Positions 41,347 to 50,395 of a DNA stretch of 50,395 nucleotides are shown one piece after another. The first letter of the stretch is position 1; each line of letters starts with the position of its first letter. The notes beneath the pieces are model-generated. The model was not told where the DNA came from. It did no database searches and saw only the letters and a list, made by a program, of their open reading frames with translations. The translations under genes were made by a program, and so were the position numbers. This DNA comes from Pelagophyceae sp. CCMP2097 (Eukaryota; Sar; Pelagophyceae), in NCBI GenBank assembly GCA_026770575.1, contig MU657167.1, positions 170,425-220,819 on the forward strand, read 5' to 3'.

Positions 41347-44300
41347 ATGGCCGGAAAGGCCGAAAAGCTGACTCTGTCTGAGCAGCAGCGGCGCAACGAC
41401 GACGCAAAGCGCGAGGCGCAGCGGCGGCGAGATCTCTCCCAGCTCGCCGAAGCGCCCGAGGCGGACGACGCCCCGTCGGCCGCCGATGCGGGCGGCGTGG
41501 CGCCCGCCGCTGAGCAGTGCGCCTGCGGCAAGGTGCTGTCGCTGTCGAAGAAGTACTGCGACAAGTGCAAGAGTGTGTACTACTGTGGGACGGACTACCA
41601 AAGACCGGACTGGCCGAGCCACAAGGAGCGGTGCCGCCGCATCTGTGAAGAGGCCAAGGGCGCGCTCGCGGCGGCCACGTTGACCGAGGTGATTTCCAAC
41701 GGCAAGCCGAGCGCGTGGCGGCGGGCGCGGCGCGCGCTCGGCGGCGCCGGCCGCATTTCCGGGGCGCGCACCGGAGATACCGCCGAGACGATATCGCAGC
41801 GCGCGAAGGATGAAACGGCAGCGTGCGCGGCTCTCGCCGCGTGGCTCTGCGACAGCGACAAGGTGCTCCACCTCGCGGCGGCCGACGGCGCCGTGTCGGC
41901 CGGCGGCGCGGCGGCCATGCTCGGCGCGGCGGTCGGCGGCGCGGCGGTCGGCGGCGCGGCGGTCGGCGGCGCGGCGGCGCTGCGCAGCTTTGTGGAAGGC
42001 TGGGCCCCCGTCGACCTCGTGGCGCGCGAGGCGCGTCGCAAGGTGCGGCGCGAGCACAAGCTGGTGGAGCAGCGGCGGAGGGAACGCGAAGAACGCGACC
42101 AGAAGCCGGAGCGGCTGCACGGCGGCGAAGATTGCGACGCGGCCACAGCGGCGGCCGCGGCCGCGGCCGCGCAGGCGGGGCATGTCCGCGCCTTCGCCGG
42201 CGCGCTGCAGCGGCCGCCCACGGCTTGGGACTACGACGATGTCCTCGTCGCGGCCCAGCGGGCGGCGTCTGGCGGGTATGCCGCGCCGCTCGGCGCCGAG
42301 CGGAAGGGCGTCGTCGTCGCCATCCTCAATGCGATCGACGCGTTCTCGGCGTCCACCGCGACGTCGATTCTTCGCGACGACACGCCCGCGACGTCGCTGC
42401 GGCGCGACAAGCCCGCAGCGGGCGGCCTCGCCAAAGTCGCCGGCGCGGTGAAAAAGTATTTGACGGCCGGCGGCGGCGCGAGCGAGGGCGACGCGAGCGA
42501 GGGCGACGCGAGCGAGGGCGGCGCCTCGGAGCCGCGCACGTCGCTGCGCGACGTCGTCGACGCGGCGCTCGAGCTGCTGCGGCACGTGCCGGGCGCGCTC
42601 GACGCGGCGGACCTCCACGCAGTCTTCCTCAAGCTCGTCGTCGAGCCCGCCGAAGTGGCGCAGCGCGACGTGGCCCGCGCGGAGAGCGACATCAAGGAAT
42701 CACGCCTCCAGTTCAAGAGCGACCTCGTCGCCGTCGATGCAGAGGTCGCAGCGCTCCTCGTCGAAGAAGGAAAGGGCGCGGCCGCCGCCGCCCCGGTCGA
42801 CGACGCGGCGGCGGCGGCGGCGGCGGTGTCGACCGCGCAGTCGCGGGCGGCGGCCGCCGCCGTGAAGAGGACCAAGGCCAAGGTCAAGGTCAGCGCCGGC
42901 GCCACCACGACGGTGGGCCGCACGAGCGCCAAGACGCGGCCGCAGATGGTCGGCGCGCTGGTCGACGCGTACCGGCGGCAGACGTCGGCCAGGAAGCGGA
43001 TTGCGGCCGCTTCGGACCCCGAAGACGCCAGCAACAAGTTACGCGGTGACCTCTTGCTCGAAATCGTGCGCGCGGCCTGCGACGCCGACGCGGGCGACAC
43101 GTTCGAGGCCTTCCTCTTCTGCGGCCAGAGAGCCGTCTTCCCGCGCTGCCCCCCCCGCGCTCTTCGAGAAAATATGGGCCAGCCTCGTGGACCACTTCGA
43201 GACGGGCCTGCGACCGGCCGCATTGGCGCCGCACGGCATGTTGCAGTGGCATTTCGTTTGCGCGCAGACGCAGATCCACCGCTGCGAGGGCCTCGAGGCT
43301 CGCCTCGGCCCGGCCGTCCGCTGCGCGCAGGACGACGCCGGCCGCACCGGGCTCCACGTCGCGGTGCAGCACGGCCTCGACGCCATCGTGGAATTCCTCA
43401 CGGATCCAGCCCGCGCCTTTGACGACGTCGCCGTCGCTGACGACGACGGGTGTCTCCCGAGCCACTGGGCGGCCTTCCGCTCAGACGCGCGGCAAGTCGG
43501 GTGGCTCGCCGCGGCCCTCGGCCCGCGCGGCGTCGACCAGCCCAACCGCGCCGGCCAGACGGCGCTCCACGTCGCCGCGGCGCGGGCGTCGTCCGAGTGC
43601 TGCCGCGTCCTGCTGGACGCCGGCGCGTCGGCGTCGCGCCGCGACGGCGTCGGCCTCCGCGCCCTCGACGGCATGCTCTGCTTCCTCGGGGGCGACGCGT
43701 GGGAGCCCTTTTTGAAGGACCTGGCTATGCAGGCGGCGGGCTCGGGTTCGCCGCCGCCGCTCCAGGCCGCCGTCTTGGCCGACGACGTCGCCGCCGTCGC
43801 GGCGCTCCTCGATAAAGGCGCGCCGCTCGAGCCGACGCTGCGAAACGACGCCCGCCTCCGCCGGCGCTGCGCCATCTACGACGGCCGCGTCACGGCGCTC
43901 CATGTCGCGTCGTCCGCGGCCATGGTCGAGCTGCTGCTGGACCACCACCGCGCCGCGACGGCGGCGCGGCGCGGCGCGGCGGCGGGCGCCGCCGGCCTCG
44001 AGCTCTTCGAGGTCTGGACGCTGCGGGGCCAGCAAGTGGCGCTCCACTGGGCGGCCGCGCGCGACCACGTCGACGCCGTCCGGTGCCTCGTCGGCCGCGG
44101 CGCCAAGTTCGGCCCGAAGTTTTACGACGCCGACCGGTGCATGCCGCTCGACGTCGCGGCAGCGGCGACGGGGCGCTTCCTCGAGGCGCACCGCGCGGCG
44201 GCGCGGGCCCGGCGCCTCGCCCTCCTCGAGAGCCAACGGAACGCCGAGTGGAGCGTGGAGCTCATGGCCACGCCGCCAGAGGACCAGATCAAGCTCCTCG

Positions 44301-45246
44301 CGGGCATGATCCGCGACGCGCGCAGCCCCGCGGCCGCCGCCAAGCTGCCGCCGGACGCCGTCGGACGCGCCCCGGAGAACGTCGCGTCGCCGGCGCGCGA
44401 CTTGGGCGACTTTAGCGACTTTGACGCCGCCGCGGGCCGGCCGGTGCTGCTCGCGGCACCAGCGCTCGAGAATTTGTTCCGGCTGGCGTCGCCGGAGCGC
44501 GCGCGCGTCTTCGGCTTTTTGCGGCACCTCGCGCGCGGCACCGACGGGCCGCGCTGGGCGGTCCTGCACGACCGCCTCGCGGCGCCCATCGTCCTCCGCG
44601 TCGCCGGTGATTCAGTCGTCTACGACGAGACGGAGGACTTTGTCGACGGCCACTTCTCAACCGTCGCGCGAGTCTACACGGTGGCCGCGCCGCGCGACGC
44701 TGCGGGCCGCGCGGCGCTCTGCAACCGGCTGACGTGGCTGCACCGGCGCGGCCAGCGGTCGCCCATGAGGCAGACGCTCGACGGCGGCTTCCTCCACAAC
44801 GTCCTCCCCGACATCGCCGGCGACGCGGCCACGGCCAAGTGGTTAGTCGACGACCGTATAGTGCCGTGGAGACCGATGAGGACCGTAGAGGACCGTCTAG
44901 GTACCTGCTCACGGCGGCGCTCGCGGCGGCCATTAGCGCGCAGGCGACCCAGCTCGGGGGCATCCCGCGCGGCCTGCCCTTCATCCTCGACGCCTGCGAG
45001 CAGCAATTCGTGAAGCTAATGGCAGAAAAAAACGCTTCGCGAATCATCATCGGCCGCGGCGGCACCGGCAAGACCGTCGTCGCGGTCCAGTGCATCCTGG
45101 AGCGCTTCGAGGCGGCGCGGGCGCGCGGCCCCGGGGCGCCGGGCGACCGCGGCGGGCGGCTGCTCTTCGTCACGGGGTCGGAGCGGCTTCGCGCGGCGGT
45201 AGAGGCGACGTGCCTCTCGTATCTATTTCGCCGAGATGGGCTTTGA
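41347..45246 (+). CDS. MYND zinc-finger, ankyrin-repeat, P-loop (SF1-helicase-like) protein, C-terminally short
   Basis: Starts at ATG 41347. The N terminus has a MYND-like finger CACGKVLSLSKKYCDKCKSV then YCGTDYQRPDWPSHKERC, in which the usual second Cys of the YCxxxCQ step is Tyr. Low-complexity VGGAA and ASEGD tandems follow (41930-41980, 42478-42520), then a helical region. Frame shifts at 43100-43160: either a 36-nt intron (43135-43170 area) or a slip in a run of eight C (43149-43156) links it to ALFEKIWASLVDHF. Then come ankyrin repeats (GRTGLHVAVQHG, GQTALHVAAARA, VTALHVASSAA, VALHWAAARDH) and, after a roughly 35-nt intron near 44870, IIIGRGGTGKTVVAVQCI, a Walker A. The architecture recalls TRANK1-type proteins, but the frame ends just past motif Ia, so the helicase is incomplete. 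Confidence 0.7.
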
Positions 45247-45433
45247 CGCTCGCACGAGCAAGACGATCCGCGCGGCCGCGGTGGCCCGGGCCAGAGGCGA
45301 CGCCCCGAGCGCCGAGGCCTCGAGGCGCCACGTCCAAGGCAAGGGAAGCAAGGCCGAGCCGCGCAACCGAGGGCGCGCAGGCGGCCGAGGTCGCGCAAGC
45401 GGCAACAACATGTAGGGTTCTTGGAACACGCTG

Positions 45434-45867
45434 TAGGGATCTGAGAGACACAATTTGCGGATCGGCCCAATCTGCAGATTGGGCCGCCCAATCTGTAGAT
45501 TGGGGCATCGAATTCGTCCAATCTGCATTAATAAAAGCTCCGCGTGTAAATTCGGTCGGGTTGTAGTGCGTCGTTCGTGGCGTGCGATACAGCGTTGGAA
45601 AGGCCTCGTCGAGGCGCATGTTTTTATGTAAGAAACTAACCTAACCCCTAACCCTAACCCTAACCCTAACCTAAAACCTAACCTGACTTCTAATGGCTCT
45701 AACTTCTGCTAAACGTCGATCGAGGCAAAGCGGACGACACATCTCCATCGTAGAATTCAAAACTACGCAGCCCGATTATATCAGATATCGCGTCCGTCCC
45801 GTGCATCGCCACTCTCAAAGAATCGACAGATTGGGCCGATCTGCAGTTTGTGCATCTCAGATCCCTA
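45434..45867. repeat. 40-bp imperfect inverted repeat enclosing a telomeric tract
   Basis: Arm 1 is 45434-45473 and arm 2, inverted, is 45828-45867; 35 of 40 positions match by eye. Arm 1 runs into a perfect 22-bp palindrome at 45464-45485 (centre CTGCAG) and a second, imperfect one at about 45485-45505 built from the same CCAATCTGNAGATTGG core, with a half copy near 45519. No coding frame. The enclosed 355 bases hold the telomeric repeat. Confidence 0.8.
45636..45683 (+). repeat. Interstitial telomeric repeat (CCCTAA)n
   Basis: A 48-base tract with four uninterrupted or near-perfect CCCTAA units in the centre and degenerate CCTAA/CTAAAA units at both edges. The C-rich strand is on the plus strand, as at the left end of a chromosome, so the tract would face the material to its left. 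It lies about 4.7 kb from the right window edge. Confidence 0.9.
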
Positions 45868-45998
45868 ATGCCACTGTAGGCCCTACAATTGTAGGAATTC
45901 CTTGTAATGTAACTACTTGTGAACGTGTCGCGTGCCGTGGAGCTGAACGACGTCGTAGCACTCGCCTTGTGGACTTTGGGGTATCGAAGGGGTCATAG

Positions 45999-46155
45999 AG
46001 TGCGTGGACCACTTCCGGTCGACGACGCCGGACGCGGTGTCGCTGCCGCAGTGGTTTGTGTTGCGCGGCTACGTCACCCTCGGCGCCGGAAAGACGTACC
46101 AGCCGGGCAAGCCCCCGGACTACGACGCGGGCAAGTCCTGGTCAAAAGAAATGCC
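45999..46155 (+). pseudogene. Orphan exon of an iduronate-2-sulfatase-like sulfatase
   Basis: Translates to CVDHFRSTTPDAVSLPQWF, then VLRGYVTLGAGKTYQPGKPP and DYDAGKSWSKEMP, which matches the sulfatase segment around the FRxxxPDAVSLPQxF, GYxTxxxGKxxHPG and SW motifs. It begins after an AG at 45997-45998 and ends at a GTAAGT donor, so it is a good internal exon. Neither the catalytic C-x-P-x-R exon upstream nor the following exon downstream is seen: upstream is the telomeric element, downstream is the HIBCH start 160 bases later. The fragment cannot be active as it stands. Confidence 0.7.
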
Positions 46156-46315
46156 GTAAGTGCTGCTTTGGGAAAGGGGACTTTGAGCAAGTGTCTTCAA
46201 GGCCGGTGGCATCAGAGACGTCCGGAGGCGCGATCGCTCAATTCTTTCGGCTCTTTCGGCGAAAGCTTACGGTCCCCAACGCGACGGACGTCGACGGGTC
46301 TGGGAAGAACGGATC

Positions 46316-47738
46316 ATGAGTCGGTCGACGCTGCAGCATCGCGGCGCGGCGCTGCTGGTGACGCTCCGCCGGCCGCAGAAGCTCAACGCTTTGGACGCGG
46401 ACCTCGTCACGGAGCTGCGGACGCACTACGCGGCGGCGGCAACCGCAGGGGCGTCGCCGCGAGGGCGCGTCGTCGTCTTGCGCGGCGAAGGCCGCGCGTT
46501 TTGCGCCGGCGGCGACGTCGCGGCCGTGCGTCAGGCCGGCCTCGAGACGCAGACCTCGCCCGCCGACTTTTTCCGCCAAGGTACGCCCCGGAGCGTCGGA
46601 AGGCGGATCCGACGTCCACACTAGAGTACCGCCTCAACGCGGCCATCGGCGGCCTCGAGGATAAACACGGCGTCGTCCACGTATCGCTCTGGGACGGCAT
46701 CGTCATGGGCGGTGGCGTCGGACTTTCGGTGCGTCCGTCCTTCCGGGACGCGTCCGTCCGGGCGGGGCGCGTCGAGCGGGACTCGTCAGAATGACGCCCC
46801 CGGACCTCCGGGCGAGCTGGGACTTTTCAGAACCAATTGTCAGAACGACATCCCCAGGTTCCTCGGACCTCTGGCGATATTCACTTGAATCAATCAAAGA
46901 GTCGGCGGGGTGGGCAGGCCGAGCGCGATAGGCCCACGGCCGCTTCCGCGTCGCCACAGAGAAGACGGTCTTCGCAATGCCAGAGACGGCCATCGGCTTC
47001 TTCCCAGACGTCGGCGCCGCGCGCGTCCTCGCTCAAATGCCGCGGGCATCGGGGGTCTACGCCGCGCTGACGGGCGCGCGGCTTTTGCCGAGCGACGTTT
47101 CGCACACGCGCCTCGCGACGCACTACGTCAAGTCGGAAAACGTCGACGCACTCGTCGAAGCGCTCGCGGTGCACTCCCCTCCCTCGCTGACCACCCGCTC
47201 TGCCCGTCGCCGCCGCCGCGTCCGCACGGCGCGCTAGGCTCTCGAGGCGCCGCGCTTGAATTTCGGCGACGCCGTCGGGCGCGTCCTCGACGCGGCGGCC
47301 GAGGCGCCGCCAGAGACGTCGACGCTGGCGGCGCACGCAGACCTCATCGAACGGTGCTTCGGGCAGCCGAGCGTCGAGGGCGTCTTCCGCGCCCTGCGGG
47401 GCGAGCCACAAGACGCATTCGTCCAAGAAACACTGCGGGCGCTCGACCGCGCCTCGCCGACGAGCCTGAAGATCGCAAAGGCGCTCGTCGACCGTGCGGC
47501 CGGCGCCACGCTCCGCGACGTGCTCGCGACGGACATGCGCGTCGCATCGCGCCTCGTGGACCCGCGGCCGTCGGCACTCTACGGCGACACGCCGCCGGAC
47601 TTTTACGAGGGCGTTCGCGCGGCGCTCGTCGATAAAAACAAAAACCCGCGGTGGCGCGCGACGCTCGACCAAGTCGACGACGCCTTTGTCCAAAGCCACT
47701 TCGAGGCAATCGATGACGACCTCTCCTTCGAGGACTGA
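46316..47738 (+). CDS. HIBCH: 3-hydroxyisobutyryl-CoA hydrolase (crotonase fold)
   Basis: Four exons: 46316-46580, 46625-46728, 46932-47168 and 47238-47738 total 1,107 nt (368 residues), all phases consistent. Motifs in order: RPQKLNALDADLV, GRAFCAGGDV (oxyanion-hole region), Q|EYRLNAAIGG, WDGIVMGGGVGLS, then AHGRFRVATEKTVFAMPETA, GFFPDVGA, and the HIBCH-specific C-terminal domain with SPTSLKIAKAL, DMRVASRLV and EGVRAALVDKNKNPRW. This is the valine-catabolism enzyme that cleaves 3-hydroxyisobutyryl-CoA in mitochondria; an N-terminal targeting peptide is not obvious on the chosen start. The 203-nt second intron is the longest in this gene and is internally repetitive. Confidence 0.95.
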
Positions 47739-47841
47739 CAGAGCCTTATCGTCTTAATGATCGTTGATGCGTGCATCATGCCCCGAGATGCAGTCGGGGG
47801 TTCGTTCGGGGGACAGCTAGGCGGGCGGCGCCCTGGGCGGC

Positions 47842-49960
47842 CTACGCGACGAGTGTCGGGGACCGCGGGCCATCCGACCGACGCAGCACGCACTCGACGA
47901 CGTAGGACGACGGGACGAGGCCGCGCTCATGTCGCGCGTTGAAGACGTCGGACCAGCCGTCGTGCAGGACCTCGACGACTGCGAGGGGCTCGCCCGCCGC
48001 GAGCGCGAGCTGCCACGACTCGCCGGGTTCGAACGCGAACGCAGCCCGGTACTCCAACTGCGGCCGCCGCGCCGCCGGAGCGGGCGCCGGCCTCGGCGGC
48101 TGCGGCGGCGGCGCGGGCGGCTGCGCGGGCGCGGCGGCCTTGGCGACGGCCTCGTCGTAGAGCGCCGCCAGCGAGACACCCGGGAGCGCCGCGGCCACGG
48201 CGCGCCGCGCCGCGTCCGACGCCGCGAACCTATCGACGCAGTCGAGCAAGCGCACTTTGGGAGCGGCGAGCCTTACTCGGGCTGCGCACGGAGGAGGAGC
48301 TGGACGACTGCGTCGTACTCGCGCCGCGCTCCGCCGGCGTCGCCGCGCAGCACCGCGGCGTCGCCGCGCCTCGATGCCTCGACGGCTTGGTGCGCGGCGT
48401 CGACGACTTGGCGGAACGCCAGCTGCACGTTGCCGAGTTGCGGCGGCGGCAGCTGGGGCGGCCGCGGCGACGGCTGCGAGAGCAGCGACGATGAGGACGA
48501 CGACGAGGACGACGACGGCCCGAGCGGCGACGTGGGCGGGTGGTCCTCGAGCGCGGCGCCAAAGTCGTCAAGGGCGAGGAGGTCGACGGACGTGTGCTTG
48601 GAGAGCGACGCCGCACTTGCGGGCCGCCGCATCACGGTGAGCTCGCAGGGCAACTCGGTGTTGCGGAGTTTGGCGCGGAAGCCGGCGGCGTCGGTTGGGG
48701 GCAGTGCGTTTCCGTCGACCTCGACGATGACGTCGTCGACGCGCAGGCCCAGCTTCGCCGCCGCGCCCGTCGCCGCGACGACGACCATGCGTCCGCCGAG
48801 CGCCGCCGCCGAGATGCCGTCGACGGCGCGCGGCGTCGCGAGGACGCAGCGCAGCGTGGCCACGCCGGCGGCGGCCGCCGCGCGCGTCAGCACACCGTCG
48901 CGGCCCGCGGCGGCGTAGAGCGCTCTGAGCCACGCCTGCGCGGCCTGGGCGTCGTCGGCGGCGACGACTGCCAGCTGCTGCGGGCGGCCGTTTCCGGCGG
49001 CGTAGACTCCAAAGGCGTGGTCGCGGCCGACGTCGGGCTCGCGCAGCGCATAGCAACCCCAGAGGTCCCAGCGCTTGGCGCCGTCGTAGGCCAGCTCGCA
49101 GCTGCGGATGACGAAGCCGCGCGCCTGCCACCGCGCGCCCAGCAGACCCGACGCCCGGGAGAGCTTCCACAGCCGGCCCTCGAAGCGGACACGCATTGCG
49201 TCGCCGACGCCCGTCGGGCCCGCGCGCGCCGCCTCGGCCGCCGGCGCGCCGCGGCTCTGCGGCGGCTGCTGCGGCGCGCCCTCGTGCAGGAGAATGTTCG
49301 TCGCGTCTGCGAGCGTCTTCGAACCTTTTGATGCGCGCCGCGCCTGCGCGGGAAAACGTGGGCCCGCGCCGCCCCTTCGACAAAAGGCAAAGTACCTCGG
49401 CCTGGGCGAAGCCCATCTCCTCGAGGCGGCCTAGGCGAGCGTCATCAGCGGGCGACCTCCCGCGCGCTCCCGGGGTCCCGACGATGCGTGGTTGGCTCTG
49501 TGGCCACCGCCAAAGGGGACAGACCTGCCATTTCGAGCTCGTCGGCGTTGCAGCCCTGCTCGGCCTCGGTCGCCGCGACGGACCGCGCAAGGGCGGCGTC
49601 TGCGAGCGCCGTCTGCTCGTTTTGCGCGCGGCGCTCCGCGGACACGGGCTCGGGCGTGACGTGCCTTCCGCCGTTGGCGTAAAACGCGTCCACCGCCTCG
49701 GCGAGCGACGACCCGTGCGACCGCGCCGCGCGGACCTGCGTCTACCGTCGCGCAGCGCGCGAGATGTGCGCGGGACGCGGGTTGAAACGATGGGCGCGGG
49801 ACGCGGGTTGAACGTGGACGAGCGACGTCACCGGGTCCAGGCCCGTCAGCTCAGAAAACTGGTGCACCATCGTGTACTCGTGGTCCGGCCCGCGCGGCTG
49901 CGCCACGGCCACATGCGCCACCAGCGGGTCGAACGCGTCGAAGGAACGGCCGTCGGCCAT
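47842..49960 (-). CDS. UBA/UBA-PH-PDZ-SH3 adaptor protein
   Basis: Five exons: 49832-49960, 49483-49741, 49396-49430, 48277-49343 and 47842-48229 total 1,878 nt (625 residues). The N terminus has a UBA-like helix bundle completed by splicing (VHQFSELTGLDP then SLAEAVDAFYANGG). A second UBA follows (RRLEEMGFAQAE then TLADATNILLHEG), also built across two introns. A PH domain starts near residue 191 (FEGRLWKLSRASGLLGARWQ), then a PDZ-like domain (GLRVDDVIVEVDGNALPP), a Ser run, an MIT-like helical hairpin (FRQVVDAAHQAVEASRRGD), and a C-terminal SH3 (AAFAFEPGESWQLALAAGEP, GLVPSSYVVEC). It should link ubiquitin, membrane lipid and proline-rich ligands, a trafficking or signalling adaptor by inference. 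I know no named protein with this order. Confidence 0.82.
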
Positions 49961-50395
49961 ATTCCAACTTGGATGACGACGAATCGCGGTTGGAGAGCCT
50001 CCGACGTTTGCGTAGACCGCCGGCGTCGCCGTTTCGGACGGGACGAGATACGGACTGCCTTACATACAGCCTCGACGCACGTCGATGCAGACAGCTCTCG
50101 GGGCGTGAATCGCGTGGTGTGGGCCCGAAGTTGAAAAAGAAGTTTGGTTTTCGCCGTTCAAGTGTAGATTTGATTCATACATTTAGCCAAGAGCCTGGGT
50201 TTCGTTTTTCCCCCTTTGGGGGGAAGGCTTACGCGACGCGCGTCGTGGACGAGCAGGGCGTGGACGAGCGGCGACAAAGAGAGCTCCAAAGATTTCCGTA
50301 GAAAGAGGACACCGAGAATACCTGGCGGATGGGACGCGTCCGACGAGGACGCGGGCCTACGGTATAGAAGGATTTCAAAGCTCCTCTCGAGGCTC
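49961..50395. other. Right-edge intergenic region
   Basis: Upstream flank of the UBA-SH3 gene plus repeat copy B. A TATA-like element is not evident; AT-richer sequence lies at 50130-50190. The last 60 bases show no coding motif. Confidence 0.4.
50228..50299 (+). repeat. Dispersed repeat, copy B
   Basis: Matches 37009-37080 over about 70 bases with small indels, beginning CTTACGCGACGCG and ending GATTTCCG. An in-frame reading (AYATRVVDEQGVDERR) has a partly similar counterpart in copy A (YATRVVEEQGVDEQR), so it may derive from a coding repeat or an internal piece of a mobile element. It is preceded by a run CCCCCTTTGGGGGG. Confidence 0.65.

Noticed and set aside
45691..45998. Plus-strand frame of 101 codons right of the telomeric tract
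   Set aside because: Covers the inverted-repeat arm, no motifs, and composition changes abruptly.
1..50395. tRNA, rRNA, CRISPR or bacterial-type operons
   Set aside because: No cloverleaf, rRNA core or spaced repeat arrays were seen; gene structure is intron-rich and eukaryotic.

Overview
This is a compact, very GC-rich piece of a eukaryotic nuclear genome. Genes lie on both strands, often tens to a few hundred bases apart, and nearly all are split by short introns (about 27 to 200 nt). Donors are mostly of the GTGCG type with some GTGAG/GTAAG, and acceptors often end in TAG or CAG. I rebuilt exon joins by eye and kept those where phase, splice signals and protein motif agreed; in the best cases the summed exon lengths are an exact multiple of three. 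The gene content (GT90, BEACH, short PLC, cathepsin L, HIBCH, CtIP/Sae2, Bub2-type TBC protein), the composition and a TTAGGG-type telomeric tract fit a unicellular alga. A stramenopile such as a pelagophyte is my best guess, but that is inference, not something the sequence proves.

Layout. 0.3-2 kb: GT90 glycosyltransferase. 2-3.3 kb: unrecognised minus-strand gene. 3.6-5.4 kb: kelch-repeat protein, divergent from a giant BEACH-WD40 gene (5.7-14.3 kb, about 2,600 residues). 14.6-17.6 kb: a doubtful small gene, a TPR protein and a coiled-coil protein. 17.8-18.9 kb: cathepsin L-like protease, head-to-head with a SET-domain gene (19.1-20.2 kb) that converges on a small zinc-finger gene with an RVxF-like motif. 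21.3-23.2 kb: small unknown gene and a secreted asp-protease-like gene. 23.3-26.9 kb: head-to-head pair of a Bub2/Cdc16-like TBC gene and a CtIP/Sae2 homologue, with MYB (MSA)-like sites between them. 27-31 kb: 2OG-Fe(II) oxygenase, small secreted protein, and a 667-residue protein of unknown function. 31.4-36.8 kb: secreted WW-SHOCT protein, PI-PLC, choline-kinase-like protein. 37.4-40.8 kb: a catalytically degenerate allantoinase-like protein with a roughly 530-residue insert. 41.3-45.2 kb: MYND-ankyrin-P-loop protein that stops early in its helicase part. 45.4-46.2 kb: an interstitial telomeric tract inside a 40-bp inverted repeat, followed by an orphan sulfatase exon. 46.3-50 kb: HIBCH and a UBA-PH-PDZ-SH3 adaptor, then a dispersed repeat at the right edge.

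There is no operon logic here. The only neighbour pair with a plausible shared task is the Bub2-like and CtIP-like pair (mitotic exit; double-strand-break resection), whose common upstream region carries repeated MYB3R/MSA-like motifs. The strongest oddities are the allantoinase-like pseudoenzyme and the telomeric scar at 45.4-46.2 kb.
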